Positions 48,509 through 56,421 of a DNA stretch of 61,560 nt are shown here, one piece after another (positions within the stretch are counted from its first letter, which is position 1; the number at the start of each line of letters is the position of its first letter). The stretch is from JAGWGI01 sp050749785 (lineage in GTDB: Archaea > Micrarchaeota > Micrarchaeia > Micrarchaeales > CABMGC01): contig JBOGSA010000002.1 of the NCBI GenBank assembly GCA_050749785.1, positions 1 through 61,560 of the forward strand. The letters are read 5' to 3'. The notes below the pieces were generated by a model that did no database searches, was not told where the DNA came from, and was given only the letters and a program-made list of their open reading frames with translations. The translations under genes were made by a program, and so were the position numbers.

Positions 48509-48773
48509 AGTGCTCTTCAAGGACATCGGCGCGCTGATAAACGTGGCGTTCAACTACGCCCCGGCGGGAATCGAGATAATGAAGCCGGACAAGGAAGTGT
48601 CGATAAAGACGAGCGAGCTCCAGTCCATAATACTCGACCTATCGAAAGTTGCGATGGAGTATTCACAGTTCATACTCAGCAGAGTGCTATCCAAGGAGGA
48701 TTTCGAAAAGGCCAAGACCGACCTGCAAAACAGAGAGATGATAGGCAAGAAGCTCCTTGAAAAGAAGGACTAA
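48509..48773 (+). pseudogene. Truncated copy of gene X (C-terminal 87 codons)
   Basis: Starts inside codons for LFKDIGALINV and runs to the natural end EKKD. It keeps an open frame that is extended upstream through reverse GGR sequence to 48453, but the first 77 residues of X are missing. Around 80% DNA identity to 45678-45935, with silent changes dominant outside the identical patch. Unlikely to be functional unless the fused frame is used. Confidence 0.8.
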
Positions 48774-48892
48774 AAAATCAATAATCGCATTTTATTCTCC
48801 ACCCATCTGGAATATCTATTTTTATTTCCATTTTCCTCCATTTTTAGACCCCTTGAAATATCAATTGATAATAAACGAAGTTACATATCAGA

Positions 48893-48900
48893 TTTATAAA
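48893..48900 (+). promoter_or_regulatory. TATA box before S2
   Basis: TTTATAAA with predicted start near 48922, giving a short leader before S2 at 48936. A T-rich pyrimidine run at 48820-48847 just upstream can end transcripts from the left. Confidence 0.5.
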
Positions 48901-48935
48901 GGGGGATTGCAATGATTATTTGTATAGTGAGTTAA

Positions 48936-49106
48936 ATGAGAATTATAAAGAGCAACAATAAGACAGTAATAGTAGCATCGGGGGGGGACAATGGCTCACA
49001 GTGCCCACGAGGAATCGTATCTGGCAGTCATGTTAAGTTTGCTGATGATTACCACAATAAACTTATAGCTAAGAAATCTCTCGTCTTTAAGCTATTTCTT
49101 GTATGA
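48936..49106 (+). CDS. Cassette 2 small basic protein S2
   Basis: 56 residues, MRIIKSNNK to LFKLFLV. It aligns with S1 over CPR-x(3)-SG-x-HVKFADDY and the following basic stretch, although the DNA is far diverged. Like S1 it overlaps the convergent regulator by 15 bp. A seven-codon frame (48912-48935) ends right before its ATG. Basic, beta-rich, function unknown. Confidence 0.55.
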   Translation: MRIIKSNNKTVIVASGGDNGSQCPRGIVSGSHVKFADDYHNKLIAKKSLVFKLFLV

Positions 49107-50213
49107 TTTTGGTATTAATTTTGCCGATTCTAGGAATTTATATTGTCTAGAGTATACGGCATCAAAATCTCTGACACCTGTATTACCAAGCAATATCTGT
49201 GTCATGAAGAAGGGTTTTATTGATGATCCATGTAACTCTGTCCTTAATTTATTAAGGAACTTTTCAGCAGAATTACCATCAACAAAATTCATAAAAATTA
49301 TTATGCCTTGTGGGGTAGAAATATCGCACATGAAAGTATACTCTATGTGTTTATCATAATCCCTAACCATATCTAGCCACCAGACTGATCTGCTATTTAG
49401 AAATTGTTTGTCGTTAAGTATCGTGACTTGGACTATGAGCGTAACAACATTGTTTGGCTTATTTTCATAGTAAGTAATTCTGCGAAGCATTCCTGTATCT
49501 ATCAACCTTTCATACGCATAGATAATATGCGGTAATCCATGTTTTGATTCTTTTGCAATGGCACTAAACTCCTTTCTCCCATCTTCATTCAATGCTAGCA
49601 GAATGTGTTTATACGTATCTAGTATTTGGAATTTCTCTACGAGATTATTTTGCATAGGGAAGAAACCGAAGGTCGTGCGTATGTTCAATAGCTCAGAACG
49701 TATTTCATAATGTTTATCAAGGCTGCTGATGTCCTCTCTAAAAGTATTTAAAAATCTGTTTATCTCGTCGTAGCTTCTTGCAATTCCATATATAACTACA
49801 TCATATTCGCCATGCAATCTTGCTGCAAATTGCGGTATATAATGTTTTTCAAGAGCTTTTGAGAACTCAATGTCTGTAGGGATACCATCTATGAATTTGA
49901 TGAATATTAGGTACTCTTCGAAGCCTAACTCCGGCAACTTTTCAATAACGTTTTCTAAGATTCCCTTCTTATTGTAGGTTCTCGCATATTTTACAAATTC
50001 CCATCGCCACAATTCCTCTATCCCTATTTCGGGAGTAAAACGTATGTCCTGTTCCTTTACCGTCTCTCTAAATAATCTATTCAAGGTGGTTTGGGGGACA
50101 TTAAGTTTTGAAGCAAGATCCCTTATACTTCTTCTTCCATCAACACTCAAAAGTTTCAGCATCCTTCTCTTAATTGCTGCCTTTTCCTCATCACTAAATA
50201 TTCTGTCAGGCAT
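49092..50213 (-). CDS. Cassette 2 regulator R2, double Lrp-like protein
   Basis: 373 residues from ATG 50213; TTG 50231 in frame. First helix-turn-helix at about 12-55 (RRSIRDLASKLNVPQTTLNRLF), RAM-like domain about 60-160, second helix-turn-helix about 195-240, second RAM-like domain about 245-350. The mid-protein FFPMQNNLVEKFQILDTYKHILLALNEDGR parallels FLPLKNELIELSPILNKTEKAVLKAVNENSR in R1. Identity elsewhere is low. AT-rich. Convergent with S2, divergent from A2. Confidence 0.75.
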   Translation of the reverse strand: MPDRIFSDEEKAAIKRRMLKLLSVDGRRSIRDLASKLNVPQTTLNRLFRETVKEQDIRFTPEIGIEELWRWEFVKYARTYNKKGILENVIEKLPELGFEEYLIFIKFIDGIPTDIEFSKALEKHYIPQFAARLHGEYDVVIYGIARSYDEINRFLNTFREDISSLDKHYEIRSELLNIRTTFGFFPMQNNLVEKFQILDTYKHILLALNEDGRKEFSAIAKESKHGLPHIIYAYERLIDTGMLRRITYYENKPNNVVTLIVQVTILNDKQFLNSRSVWWLDMVRDYDKHIEYTFMCDISTPQGIIIFMNFVDGNSAEKFLNKLRTELHGSSIKPFFMTQILLGNTGVRDFDAVYSRQYKFLESAKLIPKSYKK

Positions 50214-50248
50214 ATTTCTCTTTTGAATCAAACATTTTTAAGTCTTTG

Positions 50249-50258
50249 GTTTATATTA
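50249..50258 (-). promoter_or_regulatory. TATA box of R2
   Basis: AATATAAACC on the minus strand, predicted start near 50229. This is at the TTG codon and 16 nt before the ATG. Confidence 0.5.
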
Positions 50259-50319
50259 AGAATTATTTACCAATTTATTCAATATTTAGCCTATTAATAG
50301 CACATATTATTCTAACTAC

Positions 50320-50328
50320 TTATAAAAG
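50320..50328 (+). promoter_or_regulatory. TATA box of the A2-D2 operon
   Basis: TTATAAAAG, predicted start near 50348, about 14 nt before the A2 ATG. The spacer 50232-50361 shares little with the cassette 1 spacer, consistent with regulators that read different operators. Confidence 0.55.
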
Positions 50329-50361
50329 TATCTAACTGCATATTATATTTGGGATTTGGGA

Positions 50362-50625
50362 ATGGGAACTTACATCGTCGAAACTTACAAGTTAGGCACT
50401 ACTGATTTTCTTCACTCCCTGAAGAACAACCCCCAGAAGGTAAGTTCCCAAACCTCTCCCTCATTCTATAAGTCCTTTATCAAAAGATTCGCAAGAACAA
50501 AAGTCATAAAGAAAGCCTACTTGTGCTGGGAATGCGAGGCGAAGTATTCTGATCCTTTGAAATATGCTATACACTTGGAAGACTGCTGCACTAAACAGTG
50601 TGCCACAATCGAGGTAATTAAATGA
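50362..50625 (+). CDS. Cassette 2 zinc-finger protein A2
   Basis: 87 residues from ATG 50362 (TTG 50356 also in frame). Keeps GTTDFLHSLKN, KVSS, SFIKRFAR and the finger CWECEAKYSDPLKYAIHLEDC with the same C-x2-C...H-x4-C ligands, then TKQCATIEVIK. The first 12 residues differ from A1. Stop overlaps B2 by ATGA. Confidence 0.75.
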   Translation: MGTYIVETYKLGTTDFLHSLKNNPQKVSSQTSPSFYKSFIKRFARTKVIKKAYLCWECEAKYSDPLKYAIHLEDCCTKQCATIEVIK

Positions 50626-50789
50626 AGCCGCATGAACGTGCCATGGAGATGCTCTTGCAAATAAGCGAGATGAACCTCATGCTGCCTGAAATATACAATC
50701 ACCTTACCATGAATGATTGGTACAGACTAAAGCAGCTCCTCGAGGAGGCAGAACAGATACTGGAAAAACACAAGAAGGTCTCGATATGA
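50622..50789 (+). CDS. Cassette 2 helical protein B2
   Basis: 55 residues. The first 23 residues are identical to B1 at DNA level; the rest differ moderately (NHLTMNDWYRLKQLLEEAEQILEKH). The ending is even closer to C1/C2 than B1 is. Overlaps C2 by ATGA. Confidence 0.75.
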   Translation: MKPHERAMEMLLQISEMNLMLPEIYNHLTMNDWYRLKQLLEEAEQILEKHKKVSI

Positions 50790-50950
50790 ACTATTATGCC
50801 TACATAAGGAGAAGGTGTGCAGATCTAATCAGCCTAAGGTTTAAGTTGCACAAGTTGTTTAACTTCCTGCATGGCCCGGATTTTGAAAGGTTGCAGGAAT
50901 TGCTTGATGAAGCAGAACAGATACTTAAGAAATACGAGAGAAGCATGTAA
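50786..50950 (+). CDS. Cassette 2 helical protein C2
   Basis: 54 residues, the same as C1 except the last few (YERSM). Start overlaps B2, and its TAA shares a base with the D2 ATG. Likely a helical hairpin. Confidence 0.75.
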   Translation: MNYYAYIRRRCADLISLRFKLHKLFNFLHGPDFERLQELLDEAEQILKKYERSM

Positions 50951-51264
50951 TGGTGTGTTTCATGTCTTTGAAGAACAAGTGTAAGATAGCGTGCGAAAAC
51001 CTGCGAAGTCAGCATGGCTTCATAATTCTGAAGCCCTCTTCGTCTATTAATTCACACATTGTTGCAAAGGAGATCGCGATGTGCGAGGGTGTAAAGGAAG
51101 TGGCGTTGACAACTGGCGAATTTGGATTTGTAGTGAGGGTGGAGTCAAGAATAGGGATTGAAGGCATCAAAAGGAAAATTTCTGCAATTACTCATTCTAA
51201 AAAGGCAAGTATCCTCGTAAAGCATTTTTCATACCGAAATACCATCCATAATTCATTTAGCTAA
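50950..51264 (+). CDS. Cassette 2 stand-alone RAM-domain protein D2
   Basis: 104 residues from ATG 50950 (ATG 50962 gives 100). GFIILKPSSSINSHIVAKEIAMCEGVKEVALTTGEFGFVVRVES is the same Lrp-type RAM fold as D1. It differs from D1 mostly in the helix 1 start and the last third. The end overlaps the convergent GGR gene by 12 bp. Confidence 0.78.
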   Translation: MVCFMSLKNKCKIACENLRSQHGFIILKPSSSINSHIVAKEIAMCEGVKEVALTTGEFGFVVRVESRIGIEGIKRKISAITHSKKASILVKHFSYRNTIHNSFS

Positions 51265-52356
51265 GCCGCGCAGGAAAAACCTCTTTATCACGACGCTCGG
51301 CCTGTCCATGTCGCCGTATTTTCCAAGGAATGATTCGAGGCCCATCAGTTTTATCACCCTGGCAATCCTCTCAAGGCTCTTTTTGCTCTGCGTTGCGTAA
51401 AGGTTGTAGAAGAAAGAATGCAGCCTGACCTCCTTTTCAAATTCCTTCCTCCATTTGCGCTCATATGTGCTGAGCTGCGTTCCTTTGTTTATGTGGCTTG
51501 CGATTGCATCTGCGGCATATCGAGCTCCGTTTCCGCCGAATATTATTCCGCCTCCGGTGGTTGGCTTCACCTGACCTGCAGCATCGCCGACAAGAAGCAC
51601 CTCTTCTTTGTCCTTCACGAAATGTTCGCGCATCCCAACCGGAATGAAACTTGCGCCTTCTGTTATGAATTTTCCGCTCTTTACTACCTCTGCAATCGCA
51701 GGGATTTTCTTGAATTTCTCAAATGATGACTTGCTGTTGCCAAACTTCGAGTCAATCCCTATTCCTATTTCCGCGATATCTTTTGAGTTTGGGCAGATCC
51801 ATCCGAAGAATCCAGGGGTGAGGTCGTTGTCGAAAAATAGCTCCACCATGCTGTTCTCCTCTAACTTATAATCATATTCCGCCCTGAAAGTGAGAATCTG
51901 CCTTTGTATTGCAGGAAACTTGAAATGCCTTGCCACAGACGACACAGCTCCATCGGCGCCTACCACTATCTTCTCCTGCGACAACTTATCGAATAGGGTA
52001 GCATCAACCTTTGTACCAATATGCATCTTCACTCCCTTCTTCTCGCTCTCTTCTAAAAGCAGCTTGTTGAGTTCAAATCGCTCAAGTACATAGGCCACAG
52101 CCTTCTGTGATTTTATCTCTAGTATCTCCTTGCCTATGTGTAATTTTGCTCCGTGTAAGGTGTTGGTCATCACCTTCCTGTAATCTATGCCCAAGGTTTC
52201 AAGTCCGCTGATCGAAAGGATTCCGGATGCTCGCACAGGAAATCCAGGCGTCTTGTTCTGGTCGTACACATCAGTTTCTATTCCAAAATCACGCAGCCTG
52301 TTTGCAGCAATTAACCCTGCAGTTCCTGCCCCAATAATCGCAACACTATTCTTCAT
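51253..52356 (-). CDS. Geranylgeranyl reductase-family flavoprotein
   Basis: 367 residues from ATG 52356. FAD-binding AIIGAGTAGLIAANRL at the N-terminus, VGADGAVSSVARHF, and VGDAAGQVKPTTGGGI near residue 260 define the GGR group that saturates isoprenoid chains of archaeal lipids. The membrane-lipid role is inferred from family; a related flavin hydroxylase is possible. Its last 86 codons are repeated at 48251-48508. Divergent from aglB. Confidence 0.9.
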   Translation of the reverse strand: MKNSVAIIGAGTAGLIAANRLRDFGIETDVYDQNKTPGFPVRASGILSISGLETLGIDYRKVMTNTLHGAKLHIGKEILEIKSQKAVAYVLERFELNKLLLEESEKKGVKMHIGTKVDATLFDKLSQEKIVVGADGAVSSVARHFKFPAIQRQILTFRAEYDYKLEENSMVELFFDNDLTPGFFGWICPNSKDIAEIGIGIDSKFGNSKSSFEKFKKIPAIAEVVKSGKFITEGASFIPVGMREHFVKDKEEVLLVGDAAGQVKPTTGGGIIFGGNGARYAADAIASHINKGTQLSTYERKWRKEFEKEVRLHSFFYNLYATQSKKSLERIARVIKLMGLESFLGKYGDMDRPSVVIKRFFLRGLAK

Positions 52357-52417
52357 CAAAAGCCCAAGTTGGTGTTTAAATAAGTTATCGTTCTTAAGTT
52401 ATAAAATACGTGTCTTG

Positions 52418-55282
52418 ATGACCTTCTTAGTTCCGGCATTTATATCATTACTATCTATAATAGTCCCTGGATTTTTCCTGGCACTAGCCCTGCTCAAAAA
52501 AACAAAGCTCAACATGTTTGAGATTGGTGCGATTGGATTCATATTCGGACTGATTTTCCCGCCAACAATGATCTGGCTCGAAGCCTACCTCATACCAATT
52601 TCACATGCATTCGCATTTTCCACAAACCTCTACAACATAAACGTTGTGCTTCTCACGATAATCGGCATAGTCCTCTGCTTCATGCAAGGAATTTTCTCCA
52701 CCGACCACATAAAGCCATTCATCGGCATGGCAAAGTCTGCAAAGAGCCAGGCGACGGCAGAGAGTGTTGTTCTTAGCCCCAGCAAGAAGGGACACTCTTA
52801 CATCTGGTACATATTGATGGGGCTTATGCTTGTCACATTCGCATCAAGGCTGCTAAGCCTTGGGATTGCACCAAATTTCTTCGAGTTCGACCCATATTTC
52901 GACATGCTCAGCACCCAATCCATACTCGTTCACGGCTATCAGGTTCTTTACGACCATTCTGCTTGGCCTACGCTAACCGCAGGCAGCCCGCACAGAATAG
53001 AACCAATAGTTCCTTATCTTGAGGCTTACTGGTACACAATCACAAACCAGCTCCAGACGCACTACACGGCATTTAGCACCTCGCTCATGAGCGATGTTAG
53101 CAGCTTCTATCCACCAATAGTTGCTGCGCTGCTCGTCTTTGTCGTTTTCATGTTCCTATATCATGAGTATGGCGAGTTCCCGGCGATAATCGGCGGCACG
53201 CTTGCGACCGCAATGCCGGCACTCATCACAACATTCATCGCAGGAGAACAGCTCGTCGAACCATGGGGAATCTTCACGCTTTTCTTCTTCTATGCGGCGT
53301 ATCTGCTCGCGGTCAACAACTTACATGAAAAGAAGTTCGCAATACTCGCAGGCATCGCCTTCGTATCCACCTTCCTAGGCGCTCACTACTACACGGTGGA
53401 CGCGGGAGTTCTTGCGATATACATACTGCTGCAAGGAATAGTATTTGTCCTAAAGAAAGAGCACACAAAGGATTTCTACATCCTCAATATAATCGTAATC
53501 GCGATAATCGCAGTCTTCTACGTGCTCTTCGCGCCATATGGAAGCGTTCTTTCCAACAAGATACCGGCGTTGCTTGGCGTACCGATTATAATCGGCTTCC
53601 CGCTCTTTGCCATGATATTCGTCCTGATATTCGAATACATTCCAAAGCTGCTTGCACAGAAAAAGATACTCTTCAAGCAACTAAACTTCCTAGAATACGC
53701 AGGCTTTTTGCTGCTCCTTGCAATCGTTGCGATAGTGCTGATAATGTTCACATCGCTTGGCGAACCGGTGCAGAAATATATAACACTTAGCACCCACTTC
53801 ACAACTCCCTCAATACCGTTGTTTGCAACAGTCCAGGAGTATTCGCCGACAGGATTTAACTTCAACTTCGGGTCTGCAGGCTTTGGAATAATTGGCGCAA
53901 CCATTTTGGGAGTCAACTTGATAGTATGGCTAGTGCTGATTTTGTTCACAGCTCTTATGCTGCTTGCAATCTACCACAGGAATTCTAAGTTCAGCATCCT
54001 CTCTCTTGCCGCTGTATGGCCGCTTGCGATTGCAGGAATGGTAGAGGTGAAATATCTGCCGCACTTCGGAGTTGGTTACATACTTGCAATTGGCGCAATA
54101 ATCGGGGAACTTTTGATACTGGCAAACAACAACTTCAAATTCAAGGACATGGCAAATGTGATACCAACACTCAACCTCAAGCTCAGATCGGTGCAAGCGA
54201 TAGCCGTTATCGCCATAATCGTTGTCATACTCGAATCTGGAGTGTTCCTAAACATTATAAGCGCTGTGGCTAATCCAAGCTGTGCCTCCCTTTCTAGTTC
54301 CAACAATCAGATAGGCTACACTCTTTATTGTGAGGTCGTATCGCAGCAGTGGCTGAGCGCACTCTCATGGATGAAGGCAAATGTAGGGCCGTACGCCCCA
54401 AGGGTGCTTGCATGGTGGGACTATGGAGACTGGATAAACTGGTTTGGCAACAGCAATGCGGTGCTCAGAGGAGACAACGCTGTAGCAACTTCAGACTACG
54501 CCACCGCAGCGCAGTATGTGCTAGTGAATTCTGACGGCGTTAATTCCTCGACCCTTTCATCTTACATGAACTCAATACAGGCAAAGTATGTGCTCTTTGA
54601 TGATCAGCTGATGCAGAAGTGGGGCGCGCTGGACTATCTTGCATGTGTAAATGCAGGACAAACGAGCCTAGCATACGCAGTACAGCAGGGGCAGGCTAAC
54701 GGCCAGCCCTACCAACTCGGCACATCTCAGTGTGAACTAGCCCACGATCCTGTGTATGCGCTCGTTCCTGCAACGACCAACAACATAAACAATTACTGCC
54801 AGTTCAGCAATTCATCTGTCCAGGCGCTCAAGGTGATAATGCTAGCTGGCAACAACTTCCTCAATGTGACATACTGCGTTCCTGCAAGCCTATACAACAG
54901 CGTCAGCCCAGTGCATCTCTACACCACCAACGGAACGATGACGAACGCAATGATCATACCTTCGCAGACATTCTTCTATGGCACAATTCCACTAAGCGGC
55001 CAGACATTTGCGGACTTCCTTGTTGTGTACCTGCCTAACGGGCCTAACGACACGATAACAGATGCGCCTACGCAGTTCTACAATTCGAGCTACTACAAAG
55101 GATTCTTCTTTGGCAAGGTGAAGGGATTCAGTCTTGTCTACCCAGAGAACTTCACAGGAGTGAACTACATCAACAGTACGAACACTGTAATGATACTGCA
55201 AGTCGACAACTACACCGGCGGCATACCAACGGCGACTCCAAAGGCGAGCTACGTTACAAACAACTACACAATGCCTGGTTGA
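52418..55282 (+). CDS. aglB: Oligosaccharyltransferase AglB (STT3 family)
   Basis: 954 residues from ATG 52418. About 13 transmembrane segments to residue about 615, with the metal-binding FEFDPYFD loop at 156-163. The soluble C-domain has the catalytic-site WWDYGDW at about 666-672, the STT3 signature. It moves a lipid-linked glycan onto Asn in N-x-S/T of exported proteins such as the surface protein at 17883-19517. The open frame extends upstream, but that part reads antisense through GGR. A TATA-like stretch near 52376-52405 lies in the shared spacer. The glycosyltransferase follows by 4 nt. Confidence 0.95.
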   Translation: MTFLVPAFISLLSIIVPGFFLALALLKKTKLNMFEIGAIGFIFGLIFPPTMIWLEAYLIPISHAFAFSTNLYNINVVLLTIIGIVLCFMQGIFSTDHIKPFIGMAKSAKSQATAESVVLSPSKKGHSYIWYILMGLMLVTFASRLLSLGIAPNFFEFDPYFDMLSTQSILVHGYQVLYDHSAWPTLTAGSPHRIEPIVPYLEAYWYTITNQLQTHYTAFSTSLMSDVSSFYPPIVAALLVFVVFMFLYHEYGEFPAIIGGTLATAMPALITTFIAGEQLVEPWGIFTLFFFYAAYLLAVNNLHEKKFAILAGIAFVSTFLGAHYYTVDAGVLAIYILLQGIVFVLKKEHTKDFYILNIIVIAIIAVFYVLFAPYGSVLSNKIPALLGVPIIIGFPLFAMIFVLIFEYIPKLLAQKKILFKQLNFLEYAGFLLLLAIVAIVLIMFTSLGEPVQKYITLSTHFTTPSIPLFATVQEYSPTGFNFNFGSAGFGIIGATILGVNLIVWLVLILFTALMLLAIYHRNSKFSILSLAAVWPLAIAGMVEVKYLPHFGVGYILAIGAIIGELLILANNNFKFKDMANVIPTLNLKLRSVQAIAVIAIIVVILESGVFLNIISAVANPSCASLSSSNNQIGYTLYCEVVSQQWLSALSWMKANVGPYAPRVLAWWDYGDWINWFGNSNAVLRGDNAVATSDYATAAQYVLVNSDGVNSSTLSSYMNSIQAKYVLFDDQLMQKWGALDYLACVNAGQTSLAYAVQQGQANGQPYQLGTSQCELAHDPVYALVPATTNNINNYCQFSNSSVQALKVIMLAGNNFLNVTYCVPASLYNSVSPVHLYTTNGTMTNAMIIPSQTFFYGTIPLSGQTFADFLVVYLPNGPNDTITDAPTQFYNSSYYKGFFFGKVKGFSLVYPENFTGVNYINSTNTVMILQVDNYTGGIPTATPKASYVTNNYTMPG

Positions 55283-55286
55283 TTTA

Positions 55287-56417
55287 TTGAAGCTCGTGAT
55301 AACCCATCCGTATCTGAATCTCAAGGGTGGCGCAGAGAGGGTCATACTCGAGATAGCAAAGCACTACGACGCGAAGATTTACTGCATTGATTATGATAAG
55401 AAGGAGACCTTTTCTGATTTCAATGATGTAGACATAGAAATTATAAAGAAGAAGATTCCTTTCTCATCAATCCTTCCATACAGGGCAGGGCAGGGGCTCA
55501 AGGCAGGCTATGTCTTTTACAACACGAAGATAAAGGAGGATTACGACGTTGTAAATCCACACACCTCGCCGAGCGAGTGGATAAGGCACAAGAATCCAAG
55601 GGCGCTATGGTACTGCCACACCCCGATACGGGAGGTATACGACCTCTACTCGTTTAGGATGCAAAACAGGTCAACAAAAGAGAAGCTGCTCTACTTCACA
55701 TTCGCAAATTCCTACAAGATAATGTCGAAGGGAATAATAGACAGGATAGAGGGCATAGCAACAAACAGCCAGAACACAAAATCTAGAATAAGCAAATATT
55801 TCGGAAGGGATGCAACCATAATAAATCCGGCGATTAACCCCAAGGAGTTCAAGAATTCCGGGGACGAAAAATATTTCCTCTACATATCTAGGTTCTACCT
55901 AAACAAGAGGCAGGAATACGTAATAGACGCATTCAAGAGGTTCATAAGAAAGACAAAACTGACCAACTACAAGTTAATTCTCGCAGGCTCGCTCTCAAAT
56001 GACAAGGAGCACATCGCATACTTTGAGATGCTAAAGAGAATATCGCCTAAGAATGTAATATTCAAGCTCCACACAAGCGACGCAGAGGCAAGAAAGCTCT
56101 ACTCAAATTGCACCGCAGTGCTATTCGCCGCAATAAACGAGGATTTCGGCATCGCACCGCTTGAAGCGATGGCAAGCGAGAAAGTGCTGATCGCAGTAAA
56201 TGAAGGGGGCCCGCGAGAAACAGTTGAAGATGGCAAGACAGGTTTCCTTGTCAACTCTCCAGAGGATATGTCTGAGAAGATGAAATGGATTGTGGAGCAC
56301 AAGGAGCTTGCAAGCAAGATAGGAAAAGCAGCCAGAAAGAGGGTAGCTGAGAAATATTCCTGGGACGCGTTCTTTAGGAAGTTTGATAAGATGGCGCAGA
56401 AAGTTTCCAAGATGTGA
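55287..56417 (+). CDS. Glycosyltransferase family 4-like
   Basis: 376 residues from a TTG start preceded by GGTTGAT; no ATG fits since KLVITHPYLNLKGGAERV is the usual GT4 beginning. The C-half has FLYISRFYLNKRQEYVIDAF, LILAGS, and the nucleotide-sugar site ...NEDFGIAPLEAMASEKVLIAVNEGGPRETV (E-x7-E). It likely adds a sugar to the lipid-linked glycan used by AglB, its upstream partner. Sugar unknown. Confidence 0.92.
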   Translation: MKLVITHPYLNLKGGAERVILEIAKHYDAKIYCIDYDKKETFSDFNDVDIEIIKKKIPFSSILPYRAGQGLKAGYVFYNTKIKEDYDVVNPHTSPSEWIRHKNPRALWYCHTPIREVYDLYSFRMQNRSTKEKLLYFTFANSYKIMSKGIIDRIEGIATNSQNTKSRISKYFGRDATIINPAINPKEFKNSGDEKYFLYISRFYLNKRQEYVIDAFKRFIRKTKLTNYKLILAGSLSNDKEHIAYFEMLKRISPKNVIFKLHTSDAEARKLYSNCTAVLFAAINEDFGIAPLEAMASEKVLIAVNEGGPRETVEDGKTGFLVNSPEDMSEKMKWIVEHKELASKIGKAARKRVAEKYSWDAFFRKFDKMAQKVSKM

Positions 56418-56421
56418 AAAC

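Noticed and set aside
48453..48773. A 106-codon plus-strand open frame that could be taken for an intact gene
   Set aside because: Its first 18 codons are antisense to the GGR fragment and the rest is only the C-terminal half of gene X; it is a fusion at the duplication joint.
46207..51264. Toxin-antitoxin module as the explanation of the small genes
   Set aside because: No known toxin or antitoxin fold is visible; the lone RAM domain and double-Lrp regulator point to effector-controlled regulation. Not excluded, only unsupported.
45444..52356. CRISPR or phage origin for the repeated region
   Set aside because: There are only two long unequal repeats, no short direct repeats with spacers, and no integrase, capsid or terminase genes.
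52187..52417. Upstream extension of the aglB frame (77 more codons)
   Set aside because: It reads antisense through the GGR N-terminus and lacks the expected hydrophobic start; ATG 52418 begins the first membrane segment.
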